Origin: an uncultured Subdoligranulum sp. | GTDB taxonomy: Bacteria > Bacillota > Clostridia > Oscillospirales > Ruminococcaceae | Reading direction: 5' to 3' | NCBI RefSeq assembly: GCF_963931595.1 | Contig: NZ_OZ007030.1 | Span: 612,481-676,480 of the forward strand | DNA length: 64,000 nucleotides | Shown here: in pieces, positions 15,408 to 23,185 of the stretch | Position numbering within the stretch: position 1 is the stretch's first letter | How the letters are laid out: the number at the start of each line of letters is the position of its first letter | Notes under the pieces: generated by a model | Told to the model about the DNA's origin: nothing | Databases searched by the model: none | Seen by the model: only the letters and a program-made list of their open reading frames with translations | Program-made: the position numbers and the translations under genes

Positions 15408-15803
15408 GTGTATCGTACCCGGGAAAAACAATTGTCCATCTATGACTTCCTGCCGCCGTACCACGGCGAGCTCAGCGGGCGCAACCGCTGGATGCTGCTG
15501 GCGGATGCCATCGACTGGGACCAGTTTGAAAAATCCTACAGTGAGCTGTTCGCCCCGGGCGGCAAGGCGGCCATCTCGGCGCGGATCGCGCTGGGCTGCC
15601 GGATCATCCAGCTGCATTACCGGGTGTCTGACCGGGAAGTGGTCTCACTGGTGCAGGAAAGCCCCTACCTGCAATATTTTCTGGGGATGGAAACTTTTAC
15701 CGACCGCATGCCCTTTTCGGCACGGACAGTGGCCCGGTTCCGGGCCCGTATCCCCGACAGGGCCGTGCGCCCGGCGGTAAAACTGCTGCGCAGTTTCCGC
15801 TGA
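15408..15803 (+). pseudogene. N-terminal fragment of an IS1182/IS5-type transposase
   Basis: 131 residues matching only the N-terminal DUF772 domain of DDE transposases: REKQLSIYDF at the start, then IALGCRIIQLHYRVSDREVV, ESPYLQYFLGM and FSARTVARFRARI. The catalytic DDE core that should follow is missing; the frame ends with LLRSFR and a stop. It begins with GTG at 15408 behind GGAAAGGGG. No terminal inverted repeats were found. Base composition is like the host, so it is either an old remnant or a retained DNA-binding fragment. Confidence 0.7.
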
Positions 15804-15834
15804 AATCCAAATCAAAAAAGTATATAGAGGTTTT

Positions 15835-16698
15835 ATGGAATTATTTGTAGATGCGCTGTTGGATGCCTGGATTGACAGTGTCAAGATGCTGCCCTTTCTT
15901 TACCTGGCGTACCTGCTGATCGAATGGCTGGAACGCCACCACGGCGACCGCATCGAGGCGGCGCTGGCCGGCGGCGGACGCTGGGGCTTTGTGCCCGGCG
16001 CGCTTTTGGGCTGTGTGCCGCAGTGCGGTTTCAGTGCGGTGGCCTCCAACCTGTATGCCAGCCGGGTAATCACCCCCGGCACATTGCTGGCGGTGTTCAT
16101 CGCCACCAGCGACGAAGCGGTGCCCCTTCTGGCGGCGGAACCCTCCCAGTGGCCCAGCCTGGCGGCTTTGCTGCTCTGCAAGGCGGTCTTCGGCATGGTG
16201 GGGGGCGCGCTGCTGGATATCCCCCTGCGGCATGTACTGCCCAAATCGCTGTACGGCGGCTATGCCGGCCACGCCGATGAGGTGGACTGCCACGAAGAGC
16301 ACGAGGAGCACAGCGGTATCTGGCTGGCTGCGCTGCGCCATACGCTGGAGATCTTTGTGTTCATTCTGCTGTTCAGCCTGCTGCTCGGCCTGGTATTTGA
16401 ATCGGTAGGGGAGGAGGCCATCAGCTCGGCACTGGCCGGTATGGGCATCTTGCAGCCCATGCTGACCGCCCTGGTGGGTCTGGTGCCCAACTGCGCCGCC
16501 AGTGTGCTGCTGGCCCAGCTGTATATGGAAGGAGCCATCTCCTTCGGCAGCCTGTTTGCCGGCCTGACGGCCGGGGCCGGTGTGGGTCTGGCGGTGCTGT
16601 GGCGGGTCAATCCCAGCTGGAAACAGAATCTGTTTATGACCGGCCTGCTGTGGGCGGTCGGCGCGGTAGCCGGCATGCTGCTGCAAGTGGTTGTGTAA
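15835..16698 (+). CDS. Putative metal exporter, ArsP_2 / 10TM family
   Basis: A 287-residue membrane protein with two halves that each carry the same loop motif: GCVPQCGFSAVASNLYA near residue 60 and GLVPNCAASVLLAQLYM near residue 217, typical of the putative 10TM heavy-metal exporter family. A His/Glu-rich cytoplasmic stretch (ADEVDCHEEHEEHSG, about 147-161) separates them and could bind metal. Cys residues in the loops suggest soft-metal or Mn handling. The upstream region has only a weak AGAGG site. It lies 10 kb from nothing obviously related, but the Mn-riboswitch ATPase is about 3 kb downstream. Confidence 0.8.
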   Translation: MELFVDALLDAWIDSVKMLPFLYLAYLLIEWLERHHGDRIEAALAGGGRWGFVPGALLGCVPQCGFSAVASNLYASRVITPGTLLAVFIATSDEAVPLLAAEPSQWPSLAALLLCKAVFGMVGGALLDIPLRHVLPKSLYGGYAGHADEVDCHEEHEEHSGIWLAALRHTLEIFVFILLFSLLLGLVFESVGEEAISSALAGMGILQPMLTALVGLVPNCAASVLLAQLYMEGAISFGSLFAGLTAGAGVGLAVLWRVNPSWKQNLFMTGLLWAVGAVAGMLLQVVV

Positions 16699-16745
16699 AA
16701 AATACCCGCAACTGCGGGAATGATACGATTCGGGAGGAAACAGCT

Positions 16746-17627
16746 ATGCAGTATACCATCGAAAATGACATCCTGCGCCTGACGGTAGATTCCTTGGGCG
16801 CCGAGGTGGTCAGCGTCATCCACAAGCCCACCGGTGCGGAGATGATGTGGAGCGGTGATCCGGCGGTGTGGGGCCGCCATGCGCCGATCCTCTTCCCCTA
16901 CACCGGCAAACTGACCGACGGTAAGATGATTGCCAAGGGTGTGGAGTACCAGGGGGCCCAGCACGGGTTTGCCCGGGACGTGGAGCATACGATGACCCGC
17001 CAGACCGATGACACACTGGAGTTTGAGCTGCATGCCAACGCCGAGACGCTGCCCAAATGGCCTTACGCCTTTGTGCTGCGCTCCACCTTTGTGCTGGAAG
17101 GGGAGACCGTCCACCACACCCTCTGCGTGGAGAACCCGGTGGAGGAACAGCTGCGGTTCGGCATCGGCTATCATCCGGCCTTCGCGCTGCCCTTCGATGA
17201 CCGCCACACCACCGAGGATTACGAGATCCGGTTTGACGGCATCGAATCCCCGCTGTGTGTCAGTGCGCTGCCCCACGGTCTGCTCAGCGGCAAGAGCTAC
17301 TATCTGGCCCGCAACACCGAGGCCATTCCGCTCACCGATGATCTCTTCGACAACGACAGCCACTGTATGGTGAATCTGCGCACGCAGCATGTCTCGCTGG
17401 TCGAAAAGGACACCGGCCGCAGCGTCATCTGCAATGTGGAAGGGTACCCTTATGTGCTGATCTGGTCGACCCCGAAGAAGCCGCTGCACTTTGTCTGCAT
17501 CGAGCCGTGGCACAGCCTGGCCGGCGAGGAGGATGGCCCGCTGGAATGGGAGCAGCGCCCCTGCGCCGCTTCCCTGAAGCGCGGTGAGAGCTGGTCCACC
17601 ACCCTGTCCACCACCTTTGTGCGCTGA
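16746..17627 (+). CDS. Aldose 1-epimerase family protein (GalM-like)
   Basis: About 293 residues, a beta-sandwich mutarotase-like protein of the LacX/YihR branch. Seen are FPYTGKLTDGKM (about residue 54), HGFARDVEHT with the conserved His, GIGYHPAFALPF with the catalytic His, and a C-terminal LCIEPWHSLAG-like segment (VCIEPWHSLAGEEDG) carrying the catalytic Glu. The frame extends upstream to 16599, but that overlaps the exporter gene; ATG 16746 with AGGAAACAG ahead is preferred. It equilibrates alpha and beta sugar anomers; the precise sugar is unknown. Confidence 0.88.
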   Translation: MQYTIENDILRLTVDSLGAEVVSVIHKPTGAEMMWSGDPAVWGRHAPILFPYTGKLTDGKMIAKGVEYQGAQHGFARDVEHTMTRQTDDTLEFELHANAETLPKWPYAFVLRSTFVLEGETVHHTLCVENPVEEQLRFGIGYHPAFALPFDDRHTTEDYEIRFDGIESPLCVSALPHGLLSGKSYYLARNTEAIPLTDDLFDNDSHCMVNLRTQHVSLVEKDTGRSVICNVEGYPYVLIWSTPKKPLHFVCIEPWHSLAGEEDGPLEWEQRPCAASLKRGESWSTTLSTTFVR

Positions 17628-17636
17628 GGAGTACTC

Positions 17637-19661
17637 ATGCAAAAATTTGCCGCGATCCGTCGATTTCGCTGGCCGCTGACCGGCGCGCTTTTGGGCGCGC
17701 TGGTCTTTGTGGCTTTATATGGGGTGCAGGTGCTGAATCCGGCCAGCGTGGACTGGATTCTCAACAATCCCAGCCCCGACCCCTCCCAGCACTACCTGGG
17801 CTGGGCCTTCTTCCGCCAGAGCCCGGTCCATCTGCCTTACATCGGTGCCAACTACAGCAACATCTACCCCTACCGTACCAGCGTCCTGTTTACCGACTCC
17901 ATCCCGCTGCTGGCACTGCTCTTCAAATGCCTGGGCCCCATCCTGCCTGCCCGGTTCCAGTATTTCGGCTGGTGGGGCCTTGCCTGCTACGCGCTGCAGG
18001 GCGGTTTCGCCCAGGCCATCCTGGCCCGGCTGGGGGGCGTCCGTAAAGAACAGACTGCCCGCTGCTGGGCTACTGTGGTGGGGGCTGGTGTGCTGGTGCT
18101 GTTTCCGGCCCTGACCGTGCGGATGTTTGCCCACACGGCCCTGGCAGCCAATTGGCTGGCATTGCTGGCCGTCTGGCTTTGGCTGAGAAGCGATGTGCTG
18201 CTGCCCACCACCCGCCGCGCCTGTCTGGTCTGGGCGGGTATGGGTATCCTCTGCGCGGGCATTCATCTCTACTACCTGCCCATGGTGGGCATCGTGCTGG
18301 TGGGCTATGCGGTCCGCCGCGCCCTGCAAAAGCGGGGCGTCGCCGCCGTGGTGCTGCCGGTGGTTTGCTTCTGCGCGGCGGCCGGCGTGGAACTGGTGGC
18401 GCTGGGGGCTTTTGCTTCCAACTTCGCCGGGTACTCCAACGGCTACCTCAACGGAGCCGACCTTGTCAATCTGGTGGTGCCGGGCCTTCAGGCCAGCTGG
18501 GAGCAGGATATCTACATCGGTCTGGGGGCCGTGGCTGCCCTGGTCCTGGCAGTGGTGGGCCTGCTGGTGGCCCGCCTGCGCGGCAAGGTGCAGTTTGCCG
18601 CCTGGTGCCGCCGTTATGGTGCCTGGCTGGCGGCCGGGGCCGTGGTGCTGGTGCTGGACACGGTGGCTGCCATGGGCAACACCGTTACGCTGGGCGGCCA
18701 CACCCTGGGCACCGTGCCCATTCCCCAGCTGCTTATGGATTTCTGGGCAATGTTTTCCTCCTGCGCACGGCTGGCCTGGCTGGCCGGACTGCTGCTGGCC
18801 CTGCTGGCCGGCGGTGTGGTGCTGTGGGTCTGGAACGGCCGGGCGGCGGTGGTGCTGCTGGCGGCCTGCGCCCTTTTGCAGGGCTACGGCCAGCGGGAGG
18901 AACTGTCCAACCGTTTCGCCCGTTACCATGCGGCGGAAACCTACGCGGACCAGACGATCCTCACCGATCCCGCCTGGGAGACACTGGCGTCCTCCGGCCG
19001 GTTCCGGCATCTGGCCTTTGCCAGCTTTGACTTTGAACATGACGAATTCTGGGATCTCGCAGCCTTTGCGGCGGACCATGGCTGGACCTCCAACAGCTTC
19101 TATATGGGCCACATGGACGGCAATCTGGCGGCGGTGACGCTGGCCGGGGAGATGAACACCCTTTCGGCGGATACGCTCTACGTCTTTATCGACGAGGACG
19201 AACTGGCGCGGGATTCCTTCGGGCTGCACTATTACCGGCTGAACGGCATCCTGATCGGCAGCGTGGAGCCGCTGGACCTGCCGGAAGACACAGCGCCGGA
19301 AGCCAACACCCATGCGGAGGATCTGAAACTCTCCGACGTGACCAACGGTTCCATCACCGCCGACGGTGTGGAGCTGGGCAGCGGCGGCGAGATGATGACC
19401 GATGCCTGGATGCTCTTCCCCGGCACCTACCGTGTGACGCTGACGGGCAGCGGGTTCGATCACAGCTATATCTACGCCCGCCACGGCCTGATCAACCAGG
19501 AAACCTACAAGCTGGACGTGGAATTCACCGACATTGACCCGGCGCGGATGACCTTTACCTTCACCACCGGCACGCCGCTGTACTACTGGCGCACGGCGGT
19601 GCACACGCTGGACGATACGCCGATCACCATCACCGGCATCACGGTGGAAAAGACGGGCTGA
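17637..19661 (+). CDS. DUF6311-type multi-spanning membrane protein
   Basis: A 674-residue protein with about eleven hydrophobic helices in residues 15-430 and a C-terminal extracytoplasmic domain of about 240 residues. The first loop has a conserved-looking stretch (NPSPDPSQHYLGWAFFR) like GT-C glycosyltransferases and DUF6311 proteins. These are thought to transfer sugars to lipids or cell-wall glycans, but no activity is established. The ATG at 17637 follows the epimerase stop by 9 bases with GAGGAG overlapping, so the two are co-transcribed. There is no terminator before the Mn riboswitch promoter downstream. Confidence 0.7.
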   Translation: MQKFAAIRRFRWPLTGALLGALVFVALYGVQVLNPASVDWILNNPSPDPSQHYLGWAFFRQSPVHLPYIGANYSNIYPYRTSVLFTDSIPLLALLFKCLGPILPARFQYFGWWGLACYALQGGFAQAILARLGGVRKEQTARCWATVVGAGVLVLFPALTVRMFAHTALAANWLALLAVWLWLRSDVLLPTTRRACLVWAGMGILCAGIHLYYLPMVGIVLVGYAVRRALQKRGVAAVVLPVVCFCAAAGVELVALGAFASNFAGYSNGYLNGADLVNLVVPGLQASWEQDIYIGLGAVAALVLAVVGLLVARLRGKVQFAAWCRRYGAWLAAGAVVLVLDTVAAMGNTVTLGGHTLGTVPIPQLLMDFWAMFSSCARLAWLAGLLLALLAGGVVLWVWNGRAAVVLLAACALLQGYGQREELSNRFARYHAAETYADQTILTDPAWETLASSGRFRHLAFASFDFEHDEFWDLAAFAADHGWTSNSFYMGHMDGNLAAVTLAGEMNTLSADTLYVFIDEDELARDSFGLHYYRLNGILIGSVEPLDLPEDTAPEANTHAEDLKLSDVTNGSITADGVELGSGGEMMTDAWMLFPGTYRVTLTGSGFDHSYIYARHGLINQETYKLDVEFTDIDPARMTFTFTTGTPLYYWRTAVHTLDDTPITITGITVEKTG

Positions 19662-19675
19662 CCGGCGGGTTATTC

Positions 19676-19705
19676 TTGACAAACGCGGCGCTTCCTATGT
19701 ACAAT
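19676..19705 (+). promoter_or_regulatory. Promoter of the Mn-riboswitch ATPase gene
   Basis: TTGACA (19676-19681), 18-base spacer, TACAAT (19700-19705). The predicted start near 19712 is the first base of the aptamer. Confidence 0.8.
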
Positions 19706-19711
19706 GAAAGT

Positions 19712-19809
19712 ACCATGAGGGAGTAATTCCGCACTGCATGGTGCGCGGCGCGTTCGCCATACCCGGCCCACCGGCCCGGACCGCCGGAATTCATAGAATG
19801 AGACTCATG
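19712..19809 (+). promoter_or_regulatory. yybP-ykoY manganese riboswitch aptamer
   Basis: P1 is formed by CATGAG (19714-19719) and CTCATG (19804-19809). It is followed by the characteristic GGGAGTA on the 5' side and ATGAGA on the 3' side of the first internal loop, then P2 ATTCCG pairing with CGGAAT (19795-19800 region), and the distal loop sequence TTCGCCATACCCGGC that resembles the second half of the Mn2+ site. The order and spacing match the known family, which binds Mn2+ and turns on exporters. The P1 3' strand is shared with the terminator. Confidence 0.85.
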
Positions 19810-19839
19810 CACAGGAATTCCCTGTGCATGAGTTTTTTT
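19803..19839 (+). terminator. Riboswitch expression-platform terminator
   Basis: Perfect 13-bp arms (19803-19815 and 19821-19833) with loop AATTC and seven T. The first arm, ACTCATG, overlaps P1 of the aptamer, so Mn2+-stabilised P1 would prevent the terminator: an ON switch. Confidence 0.88.
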
Positions 19840-19866
19840 CTACCCGTCCGAAAGGAGGCATCCGCC

Positions 19867-22536
19867 ATGGAGCAGGTTTACACGCAATCCACTGCCCAGG
19901 TTTTGCAGCAGCTGGGCACCTCTGCACAGGGGCTGAGCACCCCACAGGCCGAGGAACGTCTGGGACAGTACGGCCCCAACCGGCTGCGAGGGGCCCCCAA
20001 GCCTACGCTGGCACAGCGGTTCGTCCAACAGCTGAAAGACCCCATGCTGCTGATTCTGCTGGCGGCAGCGGTGGTGTCGGGCATCACCAATTTTGTGGCG
20101 GGGGAAAATTTCGCCGAAGCCGCCATCATCCTGGTGGTGGTGCTGCTCAATGCCATTCTGGGCGTGGTGCAGGAGAGCAAGGCCGAAGCGGCCATCGAAG
20201 CACTGCAGACCATGACGGCCGCCACCTGCAAGGTGATGCGGGACGGACATCAGACCACCCTGCACAGCGAAGAGCTGGTGCCCGGGGATGTGGTGGTACT
20301 GGAAGCGGGGGACAGCGTCCCGGCGGACGGACGCCTGCTGGAGAGTGCCAGCCTCAAGATCGAGGAGGCCGCCCTGACGGGGGAGAGTGTGCCGGTCACC
20401 AAGCTGGTAAAACTGCTGTCATTGCAGCCCGGCCAGACCGAAGTGCCGCTGGCCGACCGGAAGAATATGTGCTATATGGGCTCCACGGTGGTCTACGGCC
20501 GGGGCCGGGCGGTGATTACCGCCACCGGCATGCAGACCGAGATGGGCAAGATCGCCGGGGCGCTGTCCGGCACGGAGGAGGAGCAGACGCCGCTGCAGCG
20601 CCGCCTGGACGAACTGGGCAGAACGCTGTCCAAGCTGGTGTTGGGCATCTGCGTGTTCATCTTCCTGTTTGACCTCTTCGCCGCCGGTTCCTTCACATGG
20701 CAGAATGTGCTCTCCACCTTCATGGTGGCGGTGTCGCTGGCGGTGGCGGCCATCCCCGAGGGCTTGGCCACGGTGGTGACGGTGGTGCTCTCCATCGGCG
20801 TCACCAACATGAGCCGCCGCAAAGCGGTCATCCGGCGCCTGACCGCGGTGGAGACACTGGGCTGCACCCAGGTGATCTGTACCGACAAAACCGGTACGCT
20901 GACCCAGAACCGCATGACGGTGGTGGAACACCGGGGCAGTACCCGTGAACTGGCCACCGCCATGGCGCTGTGCAATGACGCGGTGCTGAACGGGGAGGGC
21001 CGTGCAGAGGGCGAGCCCACCGAGGCGGCGCTGGTGGATTTTGCCGCCACCCAGGGCCTGCCCAAGGACCGGCTGGAGGCGGCGCAGCCCCGGGTGGCGG
21101 AAGCGCCCTTTGATTCGGGACGCAAGATGATGTCCACCGTGCACAGGGCGGAGGAGGGCTGTATCCAGTACACCAAAGGCGCCCCCGACGTGGTGCTGGC
21201 CCGCTGCACCTCCTGTTGGGAAGAGGGCAGGGCCCTGCCCATGACGGAGGAAAAACGGGCTGCCATTCTGGCGGAGAACAAGGCCATGGCCGACAGGGCT
21301 CTGCGGGTGCTGGCGGCGGCGGAGCGGCGCTGGCCGCAGCAGCCGGACTTTGACACGCTGGAACAGCTGGAACAGGAGCTGTGCTTCCTGGGACTGACCG
21401 GCATGATGGACCCGGTGCGGCCCGAGGTGGAGAAAGCCATCGCGGAATGCCGACAGGCAGGCATCCGGCCGGTGATGATCACCGGCGACCATAAGGACAC
21501 GGCGGTGGCCATTGCCCGCCAGCTGCACATCCTGGAGGATGCGTCCCAGGCGGTGACGGGCGCGGAGCTGGATGCCCTCTCCGATGCGGAGCTGGCAGAA
21601 GCCGTGACGCAGTACAGCGTGTATGCCCGGGTGCAGCCCGAACACAAGTCCCGCATTGTGGCGGCCTGGCGCAGCCGCGGCGCCGTGACGGCCATGACGG
21701 GGGACGGCGTCAACGATGCCCCCTCCCTGAAAATGGCGGATATCGGCATCGGTATGGGCATCACCGGCACCGATGTGACCAAGAACGTGGCCGACATGGT
21801 GCTGGCGGACGACAATTTCGCCACCATCGTGGCCGCCGTGGAGGAAGGCCGCCGCATCTACGACAACATCCGCAAATCCATCCAGTTCCTGCTGGCCTCC
21901 AACATGAGCGAGGTGCTGGGGGTGTTCGGCGCCACGCTGCTGGGCTTTACGCTGCTCAACCCGGTGCACCTTCTGTTTATCAACCTGATCACCGACTGCT
22001 TCCCGGCCCTGGCGCTGGGCATGGAACCCGGTGAGCCGGACACCATGTCCCGGCCGCCCCGCCGCACAACCGACGGCATTTTTGCTGGTGGACTGGGCAC
22101 TGACATCGCCTACCAGGGAGTGCTCATCGCGGCTATCACGATGGTTTCCTATATCCTGGGCCACTGCATCGAGGCGGGCGCCTGGGAGATGCCCCGGGGC
22201 GTCAGCCCGGACGGCATGACCATGGCCTTCCTGACCATGAGTATGTGCGAAATCTTCCACAGCTTCAACCTGCGCAGCCAGCGCAAGAGCGTCTTCTCGC
22301 TGCACACCCATAACCTTGTGCTGTGGGGCGCCATGCTGGGCAGCCTGGTGCTGACCACCGCGGTGCTGGAGATCCCGCTGCTGGCGCGGATGTTCGGTTT
22401 TACCCCGGTTTCGCTGCCGGAATATCTGCTGGCCCTGGCACTGGCGGTGCTTGTCATCCCCATTGTGGAAGGCATCAAGGCGCTGCAGCGCTGCCGCGTG
22501 CACGGACGGAAAGAAGCCCGTCCTGTCCGTCGGTGA
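19867..22536 (+). CDS. P2-type cation ATPase, probable Mn2+/Ca2+ exporter
   Basis: About 889 residues from ATG 19867 (AAAGGAGG site; the upstream part of the open frame is the riboswitch). All P-type motifs are intact: TGES (about residue 170, actuator), IPEGLA (about 297, helix 4 ion site), DKTGTLTQN (phosphorylated Asp about 340), a KGAPD nucleotide motif (about 438) and TGDGVNDAPS (about 611). The N-terminal cation-ATPase domain and the C-terminal four-helix domain mark it as SERCA/PMCA-like. Family members move Ca2+ or Mn2+; the riboswitch in the leader makes manganese export the likely job here. It is the sole gene of its unit, ending before a separate promoter. Confidence 0.92.
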   Translation: MEQVYTQSTAQVLQQLGTSAQGLSTPQAEERLGQYGPNRLRGAPKPTLAQRFVQQLKDPMLLILLAAAVVSGITNFVAGENFAEAAIILVVVLLNAILGVVQESKAEAAIEALQTMTAATCKVMRDGHQTTLHSEELVPGDVVVLEAGDSVPADGRLLESASLKIEEAALTGESVPVTKLVKLLSLQPGQTEVPLADRKNMCYMGSTVVYGRGRAVITATGMQTEMGKIAGALSGTEEEQTPLQRRLDELGRTLSKLVLGICVFIFLFDLFAAGSFTWQNVLSTFMVAVSLAVAAIPEGLATVVTVVLSIGVTNMSRRKAVIRRLTAVETLGCTQVICTDKTGTLTQNRMTVVEHRGSTRELATAMALCNDAVLNGEGRAEGEPTEAALVDFAATQGLPKDRLEAAQPRVAEAPFDSGRKMMSTVHRAEEGCIQYTKGAPDVVLARCTSCWEEGRALPMTEEKRAAILAENKAMADRALRVLAAAERRWPQQPDFDTLEQLEQELCFLGLTGMMDPVRPEVEKAIAECRQAGIRPVMITGDHKDTAVAIARQLHILEDASQAVTGAELDALSDAELAEAVTQYSVYARVQPEHKSRIVAAWRSRGAVTAMTGDGVNDAPSLKMADIGIGMGITGTDVTKNVADMVLADDNFATIVAAVEEGRRIYDNIRKSIQFLLASNMSEVLGVFGATLLGFTLLNPVHLLFINLITDCFPALALGMEPGEPDTMSRPPRRTTDGIFAGGLGTDIAYQGVLIAAITMVSYILGHCIEAGAWEMPRGVSPDGMTMAFLTMSMCEIFHSFNLRSQRKSVFSLHTHNLVLWGAMLGSLVLTTAVLEIPLLARMFGFTPVSLPEYLLALALAVLVIPIVEGIKALQRCRVHGRKEARPVRR

Positions 22537-22600
22537 GGCAATCATGACAAACGGAAACGCCTGCCTGTGCAGAGGAAGACGGTAAAAAAATTCCTCATGC

Positions 22601-22629
22601 TTGTATTTTGTTGCAGAGTGTGGTATACT
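22601..22629 (+). promoter_or_regulatory. Promoter of the small membrane protein gene
   Basis: TTGTAT (22601-22606), 17-base spacer, TATACT (22624-22629). Confidence 0.65.
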
Positions 22630-22669
22630 AACCCAAAACCAAGTTGGGAATGCGAAAAGAGGTTTTGAC

Positions 22670-23047
22670 ATGTCTTTGCTGAAGAAACTGGCCGGTCTGG
22701 CTGTGGGTGCCGCTGCGGTGGGCGCCGCTGTGTATGTGCTGCAGAAGCGCGAGCACGGCGAGGAATACGAGCATATTGTGGGCCCGGCGGACGAGGTTGA
22801 AACCGACGCCGAGCCCGAAGACGATGCGTCTGCCGAGGCGGAAGATGCCTCCGCGGCCGCGTCCCCCGTATACCAGCCGCCTGTGGCTGCCCATCCTGCG
22901 GCAGCCGGTGACGATACCCCCAATGTCAACCCGGTGGAACTGGGTGCCGTGGAGGTGCCCAGAACGGCGGACGGCAAGTACGACGCCACCAAGATCGCGG
23001 ACCCCGCGGACTTCGGTGACTGGGACGAACAGGGCTGCAGAGGCTGA
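22670..23047 (+). CDS. Small acidic single-pass membrane protein, unknown
   Basis: 125 residues from ATG 22670 (AAAAGAGG upstream). One N-terminal hydrophobic helix (LAGLAVGAAAVGAAVYVL, about residues 7-24) is followed by an acidic, Ala/Pro-rich tail, probably disordered. The tail ends with DFGDWDEQGCRG. No family recognised. It has its own promoter and terminator, just before the histidine operon. Confidence 0.6.
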   Translation: MSLLKKLAGLAVGAAAVGAAVYVLQKREHGEEYEHIVGPADEVETDAEPEDDASAEAEDASAAASPVYQPPVAAHPAAAGDDTPNVNPVELGAVEVPRTADGKYDATKIADPADFGDWDEQGCRG

Positions 23048-23063
23048 TAGACCAAGCGATTCA

Positions 23064-23099
23064 GGCGCATCTTTGTGAAGGCAAAGGTGCGCCCTTTTT
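23064..23099 (+). terminator. Terminator before the histidine operon
   Basis: Arms GGCGCATCTTTG (23064-23075) and CAAAGGTGCGCC (23082-23093), one mismatch, followed by CTTTTT. Confidence 0.8.
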
Positions 23100-23123
23100 C
23101 TGTTCCGGTGCATAAAAATGCAC

Positions 23124-23152
23124 TTTACAACTTTATGGCGCTAAAGTATAAT
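23124..23152 (+). promoter_or_regulatory. Promoter of the histidine operon
   Basis: TTTACA (23124-23129), 17-base spacer, TATAAT (23147-23152). The leader to the hisZG ATG is under 30 bases, so no T-box or attenuator fits. Confidence 0.8.
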
Positions 23153-23185
23153 GAACCTATATGTGTGAGAGGCGGGGAGTTTGAT

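Noticed and set aside
12305..15439. 1044-codon frame opposite the degenerate ATPase gene
   Set aside because: Antisense shadow with low-complexity composition; the plus-strand protein has membrane helices and family motifs.
16599..16745. Upstream extension of the epimerase frame
   Set aside because: Overlaps the exporter gene; the ATG at 16746 has the ribosome site and begins the conserved domain.
22543..22584. 13-codon ORF MTNGNACLCRGRR after the P2 ATPase gene
   Set aside because: Weak ribosome site and no downstream regulatory structure; probably chance.
23161..23184. Tiny ORF MCERRGV ahead of hisZG
   Set aside because: Seven codons overlapping the ribosome site; no hairpin follows and no His codons, so a leader peptide is not supported.
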